Assembly: GCA_013180625.2 (NCBI GenBank)
Contig: SNVD02014502.1
Location: 434,001 to 498,000, forward strand
DNA from: Boswellia sacra
Lineage: Eukaryota; Streptophyta; Magnoliopsida; Sapindales; Burseraceae
Direction of reading: 5' to 3'
Length of the DNA: 64,000 bases
Part shown: positions 11,621 to 21,325 of the stretch, one piece after another
Layout of the letters: every line of letters starts with the position of its first letter
How positions within the stretch are numbered: position 1 is the first letter of the stretch
The notes under the pieces: model-generated
Databases searched by the model: none
What the model was told of the DNA's origin: nothing
The model's input: the letters and a program-made list of their open reading frames with translations, nothing else
Program-made: the position numbers and the translations under genes

Positions 11621-12018
11621 CATAGACTAGGAGAAGTTATCACCTTTATCATTGGAATGCCCTGATCATGACATTTATTTTTTCTAACAATTGTCTAAAA
11701 CTGATAAGTGATTTAGCCCAGCTAAAGTTTGGCAAATCAGGCTTTAAAAGACTATGCAATAAACTTAGTACCAAAAAAAAAAAAATGCATTAAAGAGATT
11801 ACGATAAAGCCAACATATCCAATAATCGTGTACAAGGGAATCCCTACGTATAACTCTACGAAACATCAAGATATCTTAACTAAGTTCCCATAGAAAATTG
11901 TTTTGTTGTGACGATTACAAGCATAATTAAAGGGGTTGATCATACTCCTAATCAGAATGAACCTGTATATTAAGGTTATCCATTAGCCCCAACATATAAA
12001 ATAATGCCAAAGAAACAG

Positions 12019-12053
<35 letters not shown>

Positions 12054-12292
12054 TGATCATACTAAAGAGATACTAAAAGTACGTAATAGATAAGCAATCA
12101 AACTTGTGGTCAACATTTATAAAGCAGTCGAAATTCACTCATTAAAACAAATACGAATACAACTTTTGCCCAGATATTTAAAAAAAAAAAAGGAAAAAGA
12201 AAGAAAAAAATATATTTGCATAAGATGCTGATAATTTAATCAGGGTTTCACTCAGAATTCGCATGTTTTACTTTGTTTATTGGATTGATCGA

Positions 12293-13666
12293 TCACTTAT
12301 CTTTTTTAGGGTTGAGTGATTCAATAGTCTGAATAACACTTAAGAAGAGAGCAAAAACTGCACCGATAAAAGCAAGAACAGTCCAGGGACTACTAAAATG
12401 ATTATGCAACCACTCGGCCAGCCAAATCTTGAACTTGTTCTTGTAGTGCTGTTCTATACGATGTTTCACGTTGACATAAGCGTTGGAATTTGGAACCAAA
12501 TTGTCAGCTATTTCGTTGAAAAGATCCGCAACTTGTTGATCACTTCCAAGAAAATTGAGAAGTATGCCCTTTGATCGAAGCTCCTTTACATCTTCCGGAT
12601 GGTCAATCAATGAGTCCATCAAGCATATGTAAGAGGAGATTGCGAAATCATCAGGCCCGTCCGGGCATGCTTCGAACGCCACCAAGTTCAGAAGCATAGA
12701 CTTGGTAGAATCATCGATGTATACAGGTGGAAGCTTCAGGAATGCTGTGAAACCCAATGATTTGAAATTAACGTCCGTTAATCTGCTAGTCTCGCTAGGC
12801 CTGAAGTGGATACCCACAGCCTTGAGCTCCATGGCGGAACGATATGAATACCAATCACTGCTGTTTGAACGAGGCTTTGTAGGCGTTTTAAGAGCATGTT
12901 TGTCGAAGAGATGGCTACGGAAAAGGTCAAGAAGATGAGCAGGTTGATGAACAACGTCTGGCTGATATAGCTTGGCCTTCATGTCGTGGTGGGGAAGAGG
13001 ACGAATTTGTTCAACGAACACGCTGAAAGCTTCTCTCCACTCGTTTTCGTCTTCGAACTTTGAGCTTATCAACTCCTTGAGGACTTGATATGGAATTTGA
13101 TTTTCTAGCAGGAGCAAGTCGCGTTGCACGAAAGCTCTAACGTTGTCTTTCAGCTTCAACTCGGAGGACTTGTTGTGTGCAAGACAATGGATGAATTGGA
13201 GAATGAAGCAGCCGTCAAGAAACATAATCTGAGTAAATTTCTGCAGCTCCAACCCCTTTAATGACTCGTCATCGGCGTAGCACTCTCTTGCCTCTTTGGC
13301 CACGGCCTTGACCTTCTCGTACAAGTTTTTAAGCAGCTGTTGATTGCCATCGACGTACTGGAGTGCCACTGTTTTCTTGTGCTCCTCCATTAGCATGAAT
13401 TCATCCTTCCCGTGGTGATATGGGCCAATGGAAACCACTGAAGGCTTATAACACTCCTCATTTTTCTCAATCTTACGAAGCACCCCTGGAACTCTGTGTA
13501 TCTTCGACCTTCCATTTTGTTTGACCTCATTCTTGGTTTCACCCAGGGATTGCAGCCACTGCTGTTCAGTCTCAGACGGTGGGTTTGGGTTGGCACCATC
13601 TTGGATTACGATGCTGTGTAGTTCATGCCCATCAGGTGGGCTAGCACGACCGGCTCCGTTTCTCAT
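12293..13666 (-). CDS. DUF247-A: intact plant DUF247 (UPF0481) membrane-anchored protein
   Basis: Single-exon gene of 457 aa from the ATG at 13,666. A longer open frame exists upstream, but it begins with TTG; DUF247-B starts at the equivalent Met (MRNGAGRAS), so this start is preferred. The family core begins near residue 55 (SKIHRVPGVLRKI, PSVVSIGPYHHG), followed by MFLDGCFILQF, RDLLLLENQIPYQV, HLLDLFRSHLF, AMELKAVGIHFRP, LPPVYIDDSTK, SSYICLMDSLID and GILLNFLGSDQQV. A C-terminal membrane segment lies at about 428-448 (WTVLAFIGAVFALFLSVIQT) with a lysine-rich tail, as usual for the family. The molecular function is unknown; grass homologues are tied to self-incompatibility loci, but nothing here indicates that role. 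The orphan P5CR exon lies upstream. It is a near-identical paralogue of DUF247-B. Confidence 0.92.
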   Translation of the reverse strand: MRNGAGRASPPDGHELHSIVIQDGANPNPPSETEQQWLQSLGETKNEVKQNGRSKIHRVPGVLRKIEKNEECYKPSVVSIGPYHHGKDEFMLMEEHKKTVALQYVDGNQQLLKNLYEKVKAVAKEARECYADDESLKGLELQKFTQIMFLDGCFILQFIHCLAHNKSSELKLKDNVRAFVQRDLLLLENQIPYQVLKELISSKFEDENEWREAFSVFVEQIRPLPHHDMKAKLYQPDVVHQPAHLLDLFRSHLFDKHALKTPTKPRSNSSDWYSYRSAMELKAVGIHFRPSETSRLTDVNFKSLGFTAFLKLPPVYIDDSTKSMLLNLVAFEACPDGPDDFAISSYICLMDSLIDHPEDVKELRSKGILLNFLGSDQQVADLFNEIADNLVPNSNAYVNVKHRIEQHYKNKFKIWLAEWLHNHFSSPWTVLAFIGAVFALFLSVIQTIESLNPKKDK

Positions 13667-15013
13667 CAAGTATGATCTGTCGTGACCGTGAGTAGAGTCA
13701 CCTTGTGGGGTAGGCAGCAGCAATTAAAGTAAAAGCTAGCTAGCTAGGCAAAGTTTGTGGATGTGTGAGAGAAATTTGTAAGTGAAAAATCTTATAAGTA
13801 ATTTGCGAGTGAGAATAGAGTATAGATCATGGCTACTTGTTGCATGGAACAAGAATCTTGGCTTTCCCAGAGTAGCAAGCTTGGAATTCTTGTCATTATT
13901 CTTAAGAATATTGTGGGTGACGTGATTTTCATGTGGTTCGTGAATCATGTCGGAAAAAAGGAAGATCTATAGAGCGAAGCATGAGCAAGGTAACAAGTGA
14001 AGTTTGAAGAACACTATGTTTAATTATTTTATATTTTACATGCAAAACTCTTGGAATACAAACTTTTTTTTTCTTTTTCATAATTAATGTTATAATATTA
14101 AAATAGTACGTATAGTTAAAAAAAAAAGAAGAAAATTATATTAATTAACTTAATAAATAAATTAAGATGAATGGCTATATTGATCTATAAGCTATCAAGG
14201 TTATGATAATTTATACAAAAAGAATTTATATGTATACAAGGTAATTTTGTATGTTTATCAATTAAGTTGATATTTTATGTCATTACTACAAATGAAACAA
14301 AAGTAACTCATCTGTACTTCAACTTTAGTAACATTAAAATAATTATAACTAAGTTAAATTATATGTTGAACCAACATTCCTATATATTTACTTTACAATT
14401 ATAAATTATAATTAATTACTCTCAAATATTTTTTAAAAATAAAAGGGAATATTTCATAAATGACCCCATCTTACGGTCTAATATCATAATTAACCTCAAC
14501 TTTTTGAAAATAGCCCAGCAATGACCCTACCTTTACTTCTCTGTTAACTTGCATAATGTTAAGGGTATATTGATAACATTGACAACTTTAATTAAATATT
14601 CAAAATTAATTAAAAAAGATACAAAAATTTAGTCGCCCCCTAAAACAAATGAAACCACCACAACACCCCTAAAACAATGTTCACAAGCCACCACCACAAT
14701 TCCAAAATTATACCTGCACCCCTCCGCCACCACCAAATCCAGTCACTGACCACTCAAAGCCACCAAAATTCAGAAAAAACAAAAAAATACCTAAATTTTT
14801 TTTATGCAGCTGCCAACCATTTTCCACATCCATGGCTCACCATCAATTACCCAAAAACCCAAATTCCATGGCTTTGTTGATCTAGAGAGAGAAAACAAAA
14901 TAAAAAAAGAGAGAGAGACAGCAAAACGTGATGATAGGCGACGACGGTGGGGGGTGTTCGTTTCTTTTGTGGTCGATTAGTGGCTGCTTGTGTAAGTTTG
15001 AGATTAGAAGTAG

Positions 15014-15015
<2 letters not shown>

Positions 15016-15052
<37 letters not shown>
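15016..15052 (+). repeat. (GA)n microsatellite inside the Mutator-like element
   Basis: About 18 uninterrupted GA dinucleotides. It is absent from unit 2 because it arrived with the host element. Confidence 0.9.
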
Positions 15053-15055
<3 letters not shown>

Positions 15056-15157
15056 GGAGCGATTTGAGGAGGAAGGGGAAGGCACCAGAAGTTTCAAGTA
15101 TTTTGGGTCTTTTTCTTAAAAATTAATAAATAAAAATATTTGCAAACGTTATTGCAA

Positions 15158-15225
15158 GCCGGGGGTTGGTGCAATGGAAATGATTCAAACTTGCACGCCG
15201 AGGGCTTGGATTCGAATCTTGAAAG
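15158..15225 (+). other. tRNA-like segment (possible SINE relic) inside the Mutator-like element
   Basis: A pol III A-box-like ttggtgcaatgg (15,166-15,176 region) is followed at typical distance by a B-box-like ggattcgaatc (15,208-15,218). No cloverleaf with a proper acceptor stem is visible, so it is not called as a tRNA gene. Confidence 0.4.
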
Positions 15226-16528
15226 GTAGTTTTTCCCTTGAAATCAATATTACCAAAAATAAAAATTTGACAACAAGAGATGCAACAGCAGAGCAGACGT
15301 GGTGGCAATTTTGAGCACGTGCATGGTATCATGCTGAGCTTGTATTTGTGTGCCTTATATCCCACCCCTTCCCACCATCAATTTTCAAAAATTTATTTAA
15401 TGGGCATTAAAGTCATTTCAATAATATTCCATCCAACTTAACAGAATAAAATAACTTTAGGGTCATTTGAAACAATTGACAAAATATTAAAGTCATTACT
15501 GTATATTTTTAAAAAGATGAGGTCATGAGTTGTGATATTAAGGCATAATATGAGGTCATTTAGAAAATATTCCCAAAATAAAATTTTGGTTTATATGTCG
15601 AATAACTTTTTATTTATATCCATTGCATTATATCATATCAAATGATATATATTGATGCAAAAAATCTAAGTTCATATGACATTTAATGTTGAAATTCTTA
15701 CAACATAATTAACAAATCAAAGTGAGAATTAATTCAGAAATTTAAAAAGTTTTGTATTTTCTGTAAGTTGCCTGTGACCAACGACCAATTGCAAAAGCAC
15801 GTTTAGCATCATCAATGGCATGGTAATCTCTGACGCAACACTCAAAATCATTAACATTTGATAGATGTTTTACGACAAAGGGGGATTCAATCGAATCTCC
15901 CTTTAACGACATTCGATGCAATCAGACAACTTGTAGATTCTCGAATTTTCTTTTCATTTGTCCATAAAAAACTTTTATTAAGCTATTAACTAGTTATATA
16001 ACTATTTAACATCTTTTTATTTGTTAATGATAGTATTTGTTTATTTAAGACAACTAAAACATACTTTAAAAATCCTTTATAGGATAAACCATGACTTCTA
16101 CATTTCAAAACGTGAATTAAATTGTATGCGTCTGTATATTATAATCTTAAAAGCATTATAGAACTTTTCTTACACATGATAGATAGCTAACTGGATTTCC
16201 TTTTCTCGGTCATGTCACAAGTGATTTGCAGAATCTGGACAGATCTGGGGGCATTCTATATGGCAATTGCTAACCTGAAGCAAGGTATATGAAGCCAAGC
16301 CAAGAGCACGTGGATCTCAAAACTTACTTTTTGTTGTCACAAGATGACGGTACATCACTAAAGTGCACCGAAAGAACAGCTTAAAGAAGCCTCTCGCCCT
16401 GCTAAGAAAGAAATTTCTAACCATGTACATTCTCTTTTATCCATTCATTATTATTATGGCTACTAAAATACAAAGAACAAAACTTGAAAGTTGCGAGGTC
16501 AAAATCACCATAAATTAACTAGCTAGAT

Positions 16529-16711
16529 CTAGGACAGTTCGCGCCTACGTTTAGCAGCAGCAACAACAGCATTCATTAATATCCCACGATATCCGCTCTT
16601 CTCCAACTCATGCATACTGGCAATAGTAGCCCCACCAGGCGAAGCAACATCATCTTTTAGCTGACCTGGATGCTTCCCAGATTTAGTGACCATTGATGCT
16701 GCTCCTAGTGC
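16529..16711 (-). pseudogene. Orphan terminal exon of P5CR (unit 1 duplicate, 5'-truncated gene fragment)
   Basis: The segment corresponds base for base in length (183 bp, 60 codons plus stop) to the last exon of the real P5CR gene at 24,467-24,649 and keeps the AG splice acceptor (ttcagtag). The reading frame is open, from [16 protein letters not shown] to [10 protein letters not shown] stop. It carries changes in the family signature: PGGTTIAGI of the intact gene reads PGGATIASM here, and GFRGI reads GYRGI. Homology to the intron continues to about 17,405 and stops, so exons 1-6 are missing. It cannot make a working reductase alone. It is a by-product of the tandem duplication; whether it is still spliced into any transcript is unknown. 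Confidence 0.88.
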
Positions 16712-17452
16712 CTACTGAAGAAACAAGTTAGTTGCCTGCAGAAAATGAATTTGAAATAAAGAAACATAATGCTGAAGCTTAAGGAAAACACTTAACATGA
16801 AAGATTCAGGTAACTGGCAAATACATAAACTCCAGCAACATAAACTCATTTTCACTCATTATACTGGATTCAAGTTTGAAAAGATTGGGGTTAGTCCTAA
16901 AGTATTTGACAGAAGTATGGAAAATTGTAGTTTTGGATTGTGCAACTTCAATTCCTTTCATATCGAGAGGCATTATGGTAGTACTTTATAAAATTGAACA
17001 TAAAACTGAAACACTGTTTACTTCTTTCCTTCATGTAAAAGATTTAGCACCCAATTCAGTCCTGGAATGTAGTAGTTTTAGATTATATATCGTACTTCCT
17101 ATGATTAGTAAATTCAGGAATAGAATCAAGATTATATATAGCAATTAAAATATTAAAATTGCATCAATAAACTAATATTAATCAAATTTATATTCAAATT
17201 ATTAAAAAAATCATAATATTTTTTATTTGCAAAATATATTAATAAATTTTTTAATATTATTATAAATTTAATCAATTATTTAAAATTTTAATTAGTATAT
17301 TTTACCCATGGATCTCCTTTTTGGGACTAAAATTTTCTGTAGACTATAATAATATGTTATTTAATAAATTGTATTTTATATTAAAATTATATATACACAC
17401 ACATAATTTACATTACGTGTAAATTATATAATTTATAATTAGCAAAAGTAAT
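16712..17452. other. Partial P5CR intron 6 copy and tandem-duplication junction
   Basis: Positions 16,712-~17,405 match intron 6 of the intact gene (24,650-~25,337), including tttacttctttccttcatgta and tcataatattttttatttg. The match ends at a short acacacaca tract that also exists in the intact intron. About 45 AT-rich bases follow, with an inverted repeat (aatttaca ttacg tgtaaatt), and then DUF247 sequence starts abruptly at ~17,453. Confidence 0.75.
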
Positions 17453-18315
17453 CTCTTCCAAAGAACCACTTTTTCCAGCCTTCAACTATATTCCAGCGGC
17501 TTTGAGCTCATTCACATTACAGAATGTGAAACTAACTTGTTCTGGTCCATTGACGTTAAATTCAGACCCGGTGGCCTCTCCAGAGTCAGTGACCTCATGT
17601 TTTACTTGACGCAGAAGCTATTGCCTGAAAAGCTCTAGAAGATGGGTGGGCTTCTCCGATGATGATAGTTCTATTTTGGTCTAGGTGCCCTCTTGTGTGT
17701 TTGATGCTATCAATGGATGATCATAATCGAGATCGAGGTCCCCATCTGATTCTGGCCTTCCTCCAATAAGAAGCTCATTATTTGCCTCAAGAAGTTGGCA
17801 GGGAAGCTGGTTCTCTAACAAGAACAAATCCTGCTCTGCAAACGCTACTTCGTCATTTTTTATCTTCAATTCCTTCAACTTCTTAGCACTTTGAGCCGAA
17901 GCACAGGTCTTGATGCAATGAAGCACCGCGCAACCATCCACAAAATGTATCCAGGCAAGTTCATCGTTCTTGTAGTCCTTGATATCCTCCTCATAATAGC
18001 ACTTCTTCAAGTTCTCGACCTCCGTCTCAATCCTGTTGTACAGACTCTCTGCATGTAAGACATTGTCTTGGATGAATCGAGCTGCAAGTTTAATATTGAT
18101 CTTCTCTGCTGGCTTGAACTTTGATTCACCATTATAGAAAGGGCCAATAGAGACTACTGTAGGTTGAGAGTATTTTTCGATAATCTTGTCGCCCAGCATC
18201 AAAGGAACCCTTTGTATCCGTGGTTTGGTACTCCGAGATTGATTTTTCTCCTCAACTAATGCATCCTCCAAGACATTAAGCTTCTCCAAGAACGAACTCT
18301 ATTGCGCTCTTCCAT
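17453..18315 (-). pseudogene. DUF247 family pseudogene (copy psi-2), 3'-truncated at the duplication breakpoint
   Basis: Duplicate of psi-1. The N-terminal half is readable at 17,681-18,289 (RIQRVPLMLGDKIIEKY, PTVVSIGPFYNG, QDLFLLENQLP), and a diverged stretch at 17,453-17,680 carries stops (for example after LFRQ) and matches 1,108-1,390 of psi-1. The C-terminal half with the membrane anchor is missing because the duplication starts inside the gene. The first ATG (18,315) is out of frame with the body, as in psi-1. It has no Copia insertion, so it records the pre-insertion sequence: actaatgcatcc here against agctaa/element/gctaatgcatcg in psi-1. Confidence 0.85.
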
Positions 18316-18822
18316 TGATATCGATTGTGACGCTCGGCTTTAAGTTTCACTCTCCTCTACTGGTTGGTAAGAGCCTCCGCTTGTTTCATGACCGGTTTGT
18401 TTCCTCACATTCTCCCTTTCTCCGAGCTCCACCACTGAAACGACGTAGTCTTTCGTGGACATTTTGGAATTGTAACAGCAATAAAGTTGTTGCTTCTTAG
18501 ACAATTGCAGTATTGAAATTTTTCGGTTTTGATATGCGTGCGTTGAGAAAATTATTTAAAAAAAAAGAAAAAAAGAAAAAGGCAGGCTAAAATTTTATAA
18601 CCCAAAAAGCATGCAACGTTATCATCTGATTAGCTTATGTGAGAAGGTGTAAGATTACTTTTAATCTGAGTGTATTTTATGTAATATTAATTTTTTTTTT
18701 TAATATCATGTAGAATCAGGATATATTGTCTCTTGATTTCAGCTTTTTTAATATTGTCAAGTAAAATTTTCTCTCTGTCTATGAGTATTATTTATTATAT
18801 TTTTTTAAATATAGATTTTATG

Positions 18823-19023
18823 AATAATGTTGGACTTACAACTCATTTACAATTAAAATTTTATATAACCTAAATTGGTAAGACATTATGATACGAATAA
18901 TTATCATATCATTCAACTTAATATCTTTTATTTATTTTTATTTTTTACCTATCCAATGATAGCTTATCAACATCAAGTCATATTAAAAATAGTTATACGT
19001 GACTTATAGATCTGGCGTTATCC
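18823..19023. mobile_element. MITE, TAATGTTGGACTTAYAA-type termini
   Basis: The termini are gaataatgttggacttacaac at the left and, reversed, ggataacgccagatctataag at the right. The unit 1 counterpart (~6,705-6,720) lacks it. Flanks attttat / attttct are an imperfect duplication. It belongs to the same family as the elements at 19,837 and 41,237. Confidence 0.6.
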
Positions 19024-19836
19024 ATTTTCTATTAACAGTTAACACACCACACGTTAAATTTCGGTGAGGTAAACTTAATATGAAGAGGGAATAGTGATCC
19101 GTACAGATGGTATCAACGTTATGAACAAAGCAAGCATGGTATCAATCAGACAGGCGCAATTATAACTTCCCAGCTGCTATCCAACCGATAGAAACTTAGA
19201 TCACAAAGTAACCAAAAAGCATTAGTTCTAGCTCTAGGTTTGCAACATGTTTCCACTAATAGCTAGAAAAGGATAAAGTTGATATATATAATTATAATAA
19301 GAGGTATCACAACGAAGCTTTTAGGTGATAGAGGTGAAAGCTTTCAATCGCAGGACGAAAATATATATTCTTCTACCTATAATATTGTACTACTACTTCA
19401 CATATAAATACTACTACGAAAATATTTTACTCCCGAAAAGGGTGCTCTATAATGACAAGACAAGTAAAATTAAGGTGAACTGTGAAATGAGCGTTATTGT
19501 CTTTTCGATTATTAGATAAAGAGAGCTCAAGACAAGCTAATTAAAGTTGTACGAAACGGGAATCTCTATACTCTCTCATTCGAGTCGTTAATAAGTAGAA
19601 ATACAGTTTGATCTTTAATTTGATTCCAAATAAGTCAAGTAGACTTCACATGGTTAAGGCCTCTTAGAATTTTTATTTCTCATTGCTATTATCAAATATG
19701 TGTTTTCTGGTGGTTTATCTTTTTATATAAACAGACTAAAACGTTTTGATTCGTAAATCGAATTTCGTGAGTACCAAAAAAATGAAAAAAGTTGACTCCT
19801 TAATAGTTCTTTCGTTAAAGAGATGGGATAATAATA

Positions 19837-20050
19837 TCAATAATGTTGAACTTACAACCTTCTTACAACCCAAACTCTACAATGTGATGTGACTCTATAA
19901 TGTAATGTGACAGTCTACATGATAAAATCTGATTGTAGATGTAACTTCTCTCATTCTTTTTTTTCTCCTTTAATAAATTTTTGTCATGTAGACTACCACA
20001 TCAGGTTATATAGCTTGAATTGTATGAAAGTTATAAATCTAGCACTACCC
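19837..20050. mobile_element. MITE (214 bp) with 8 bp TSD, unit 2 only
   Basis: Flanked by taataata at 19,829-19,836 and 20,051-20,058. Unit 1 reads straight through (ggataacaatatggcaaaat near 8,698). The termini are tcaataatgttgaacttac and, reversed, gggtagtgctagatttataac. No coding capacity. Confidence 0.78.
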
Positions 20051-21036
20051 TAATAATACAGCAAAATAGCTTAAACTTAAAAAGAACAAAAATTATTTCC
20101 ACAAATTACATTTACTTCATATTTAGTCATGTTATAATCTAACTTTTCAAAACCTACTTTCTATTACATTATATGTGAACAAAATGTAAGAATTATTTCA
20201 ACAAAATCTGTTTATTTAAAAATCCTATTATGAGATTGAGAAAATTTTAAAATTATCCTTTCAAATGAAAATTTTATACATTATAAAAAGTATGGAAGAA
20301 TTGTCAATTGAAGAAGTTATTTATTTATTTACGTTGCATCTATTATTACTAAAAAGCTACAATGCTACGAGACCAAACCGAATGTCTCAAATGTTAATGC
20401 CATAATAAATCAAATATGCACACAATCATACATGACAACATAAACGACAATCACATGATTCCATTACTAATAGTTGCAACCGAATAGAATACATAGAGTT
20501 GCTATTAACATCTCCTAATTACACCAACAACATAGGCAATGTTAGGCCTTGTATATACTTGAGTGTCCATTAAACTACGTACCTATAACTTATGCGTATG
20601 GGAATTTCTACACATAAACCTTTTCATTGTCATCCTTGACATACCGAGACCAGCAGAAGCTATCACCTTTAATATTGGAATGCCCTGATCATGCCATTTA
20701 CTTTTCTAACAATTGTCTGAAACTGATAAGTGATTTAGCCCAGCTAAAGTTCGGCGAATCAGGCTTTAAAAGACTATGCAATAGACTAGTACCAAAAAAG
20801 CATTAAAGAGAATAGGATAAAGCCAACATATCCAATAACCGTGTACAAAGGAATCCCTATGTATAACTCTATGAGACATCAAGAACTTAATTAAGTTCCA
20901 ATAAAAAATTTTTGTTGTGATGATTACAACATAATTAAAGTGGTTTATCATACTCCTAATGAGAATGGACCTATTAAGGGTATGCATTAGCCCCACAATA
21001 TAAAATAATGCCAAAAAAACAACTTTTTTATATAAA

Positions 21037-21076
<40 letters not shown>

Positions 21077-21325
21077 GTAATCATACTAAAGAGATATTAA
21101 AAGCTAGCATATAATAATTAAGCAATCAAACTCGTCGTAAACATTTATAAAGGGCGTGGTAGAAATTCACTCAAGTGAAAAAACACAAGTACAACTTTTG
21201 CCAAGAAATTTAATACATACATACATACATTTACATATATATATGAATACGATGCTGATAATTTAATTAGGGTTTCACTCAGAATTTGCGTGTTTTACTT
21301 TGTCTATTGGATTGTGTATTACATA

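Larger units (their letters stand above)
6301..12292. other. Intergenic part of duplication unit 1 with inserted blocks
   Basis: No host gene is visible. Much of it aligns with 18,520-21,320 of unit 2: for example ctcaagacgagctaattaaag near 8,370 matches ~19,525, and ctaaagttnggcnaatcaggc near 11,722 matches ~20,742. Three blocks are absent from unit 2: ~7,160-8,290, ~8,985-10,862 and the foldback at 11,159-11,620. The first contains a tRNA-like A-box/B-box pair (about 7,292-7,365), possibly a SINE relic. A (TA)n microsatellite at 12,021-12,051 is also present in unit 2. Confidence 0.6.
14445..15574. mobile_element. Mutator-like non-autonomous element (1,130 bp) with 9 bp TSD
   Basis: The terminal inverted repeats are gggaatatttcataaatgac at the left and, reversed, gggaatattttctaaatgac at the right. 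The element is flanked by aaaataaaa at 14,436-14,444 and 15,575-15,583. Unit 2 shows the empty site with one aaaataaaa (~23,475). Nine-base duplications are typical of Mutator elements. No transposase frame is seen. Inside are a (GA)n run at 15,016-15,052 and a tRNA-like segment at 15,158-15,225. Confidence 0.85.
13724..16528. other. Region upstream of DUF247-A
   Basis: It aligns with 22,740-24,466 of unit 2 (for example gcatcttggctttccca and ttaattcagaaatttaaaaa), apart from the 1.13 kb Mutator-like insertion at 14,445-15,574. No other gene is visible. Conserved blocks within ~250 bp of the DUF247 starts (gctagctaggcaaagtttgtgg near 13,735 and 22,780) probably belong to the shared promoter or 5' leader. 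Confidence 0.6.
18316..21325. other. Intergenic part of duplication unit 2
   Basis: Homologous to the unit 1 interval 6,070-12,290, but shorter. It holds two small inverted-repeat elements (about 18,823-19,023 and 19,837-20,050) and a (TA)n microsatellite at 21,038-21,073. No gene is seen. Confidence 0.6.

Noticed and set aside
11120..11630. Six overlapping ORFs of 68-77 codons in the foldback element
   Set aside because: They are mirror images produced by the inverted repeat and GC-rich composition; no domain is seen.
13667..13723. N-terminal extension of DUF247-A by 19 codons
   Set aside because: It starts with TTG, and the duplicate gene starts at the next Met, so the extension is probably untranslated.
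14882..15119. Ser/Leu-rich or Arg/Glu-rich frames across 15,016-15,052
   Set aside because: They are translations of a (GA)n microsatellite within a transposon.
15158..15225. tRNA gene candidate
   Set aside because: Only A- and B-box-like motifs are present; no acceptor stem or anticodon arm was found by eye.
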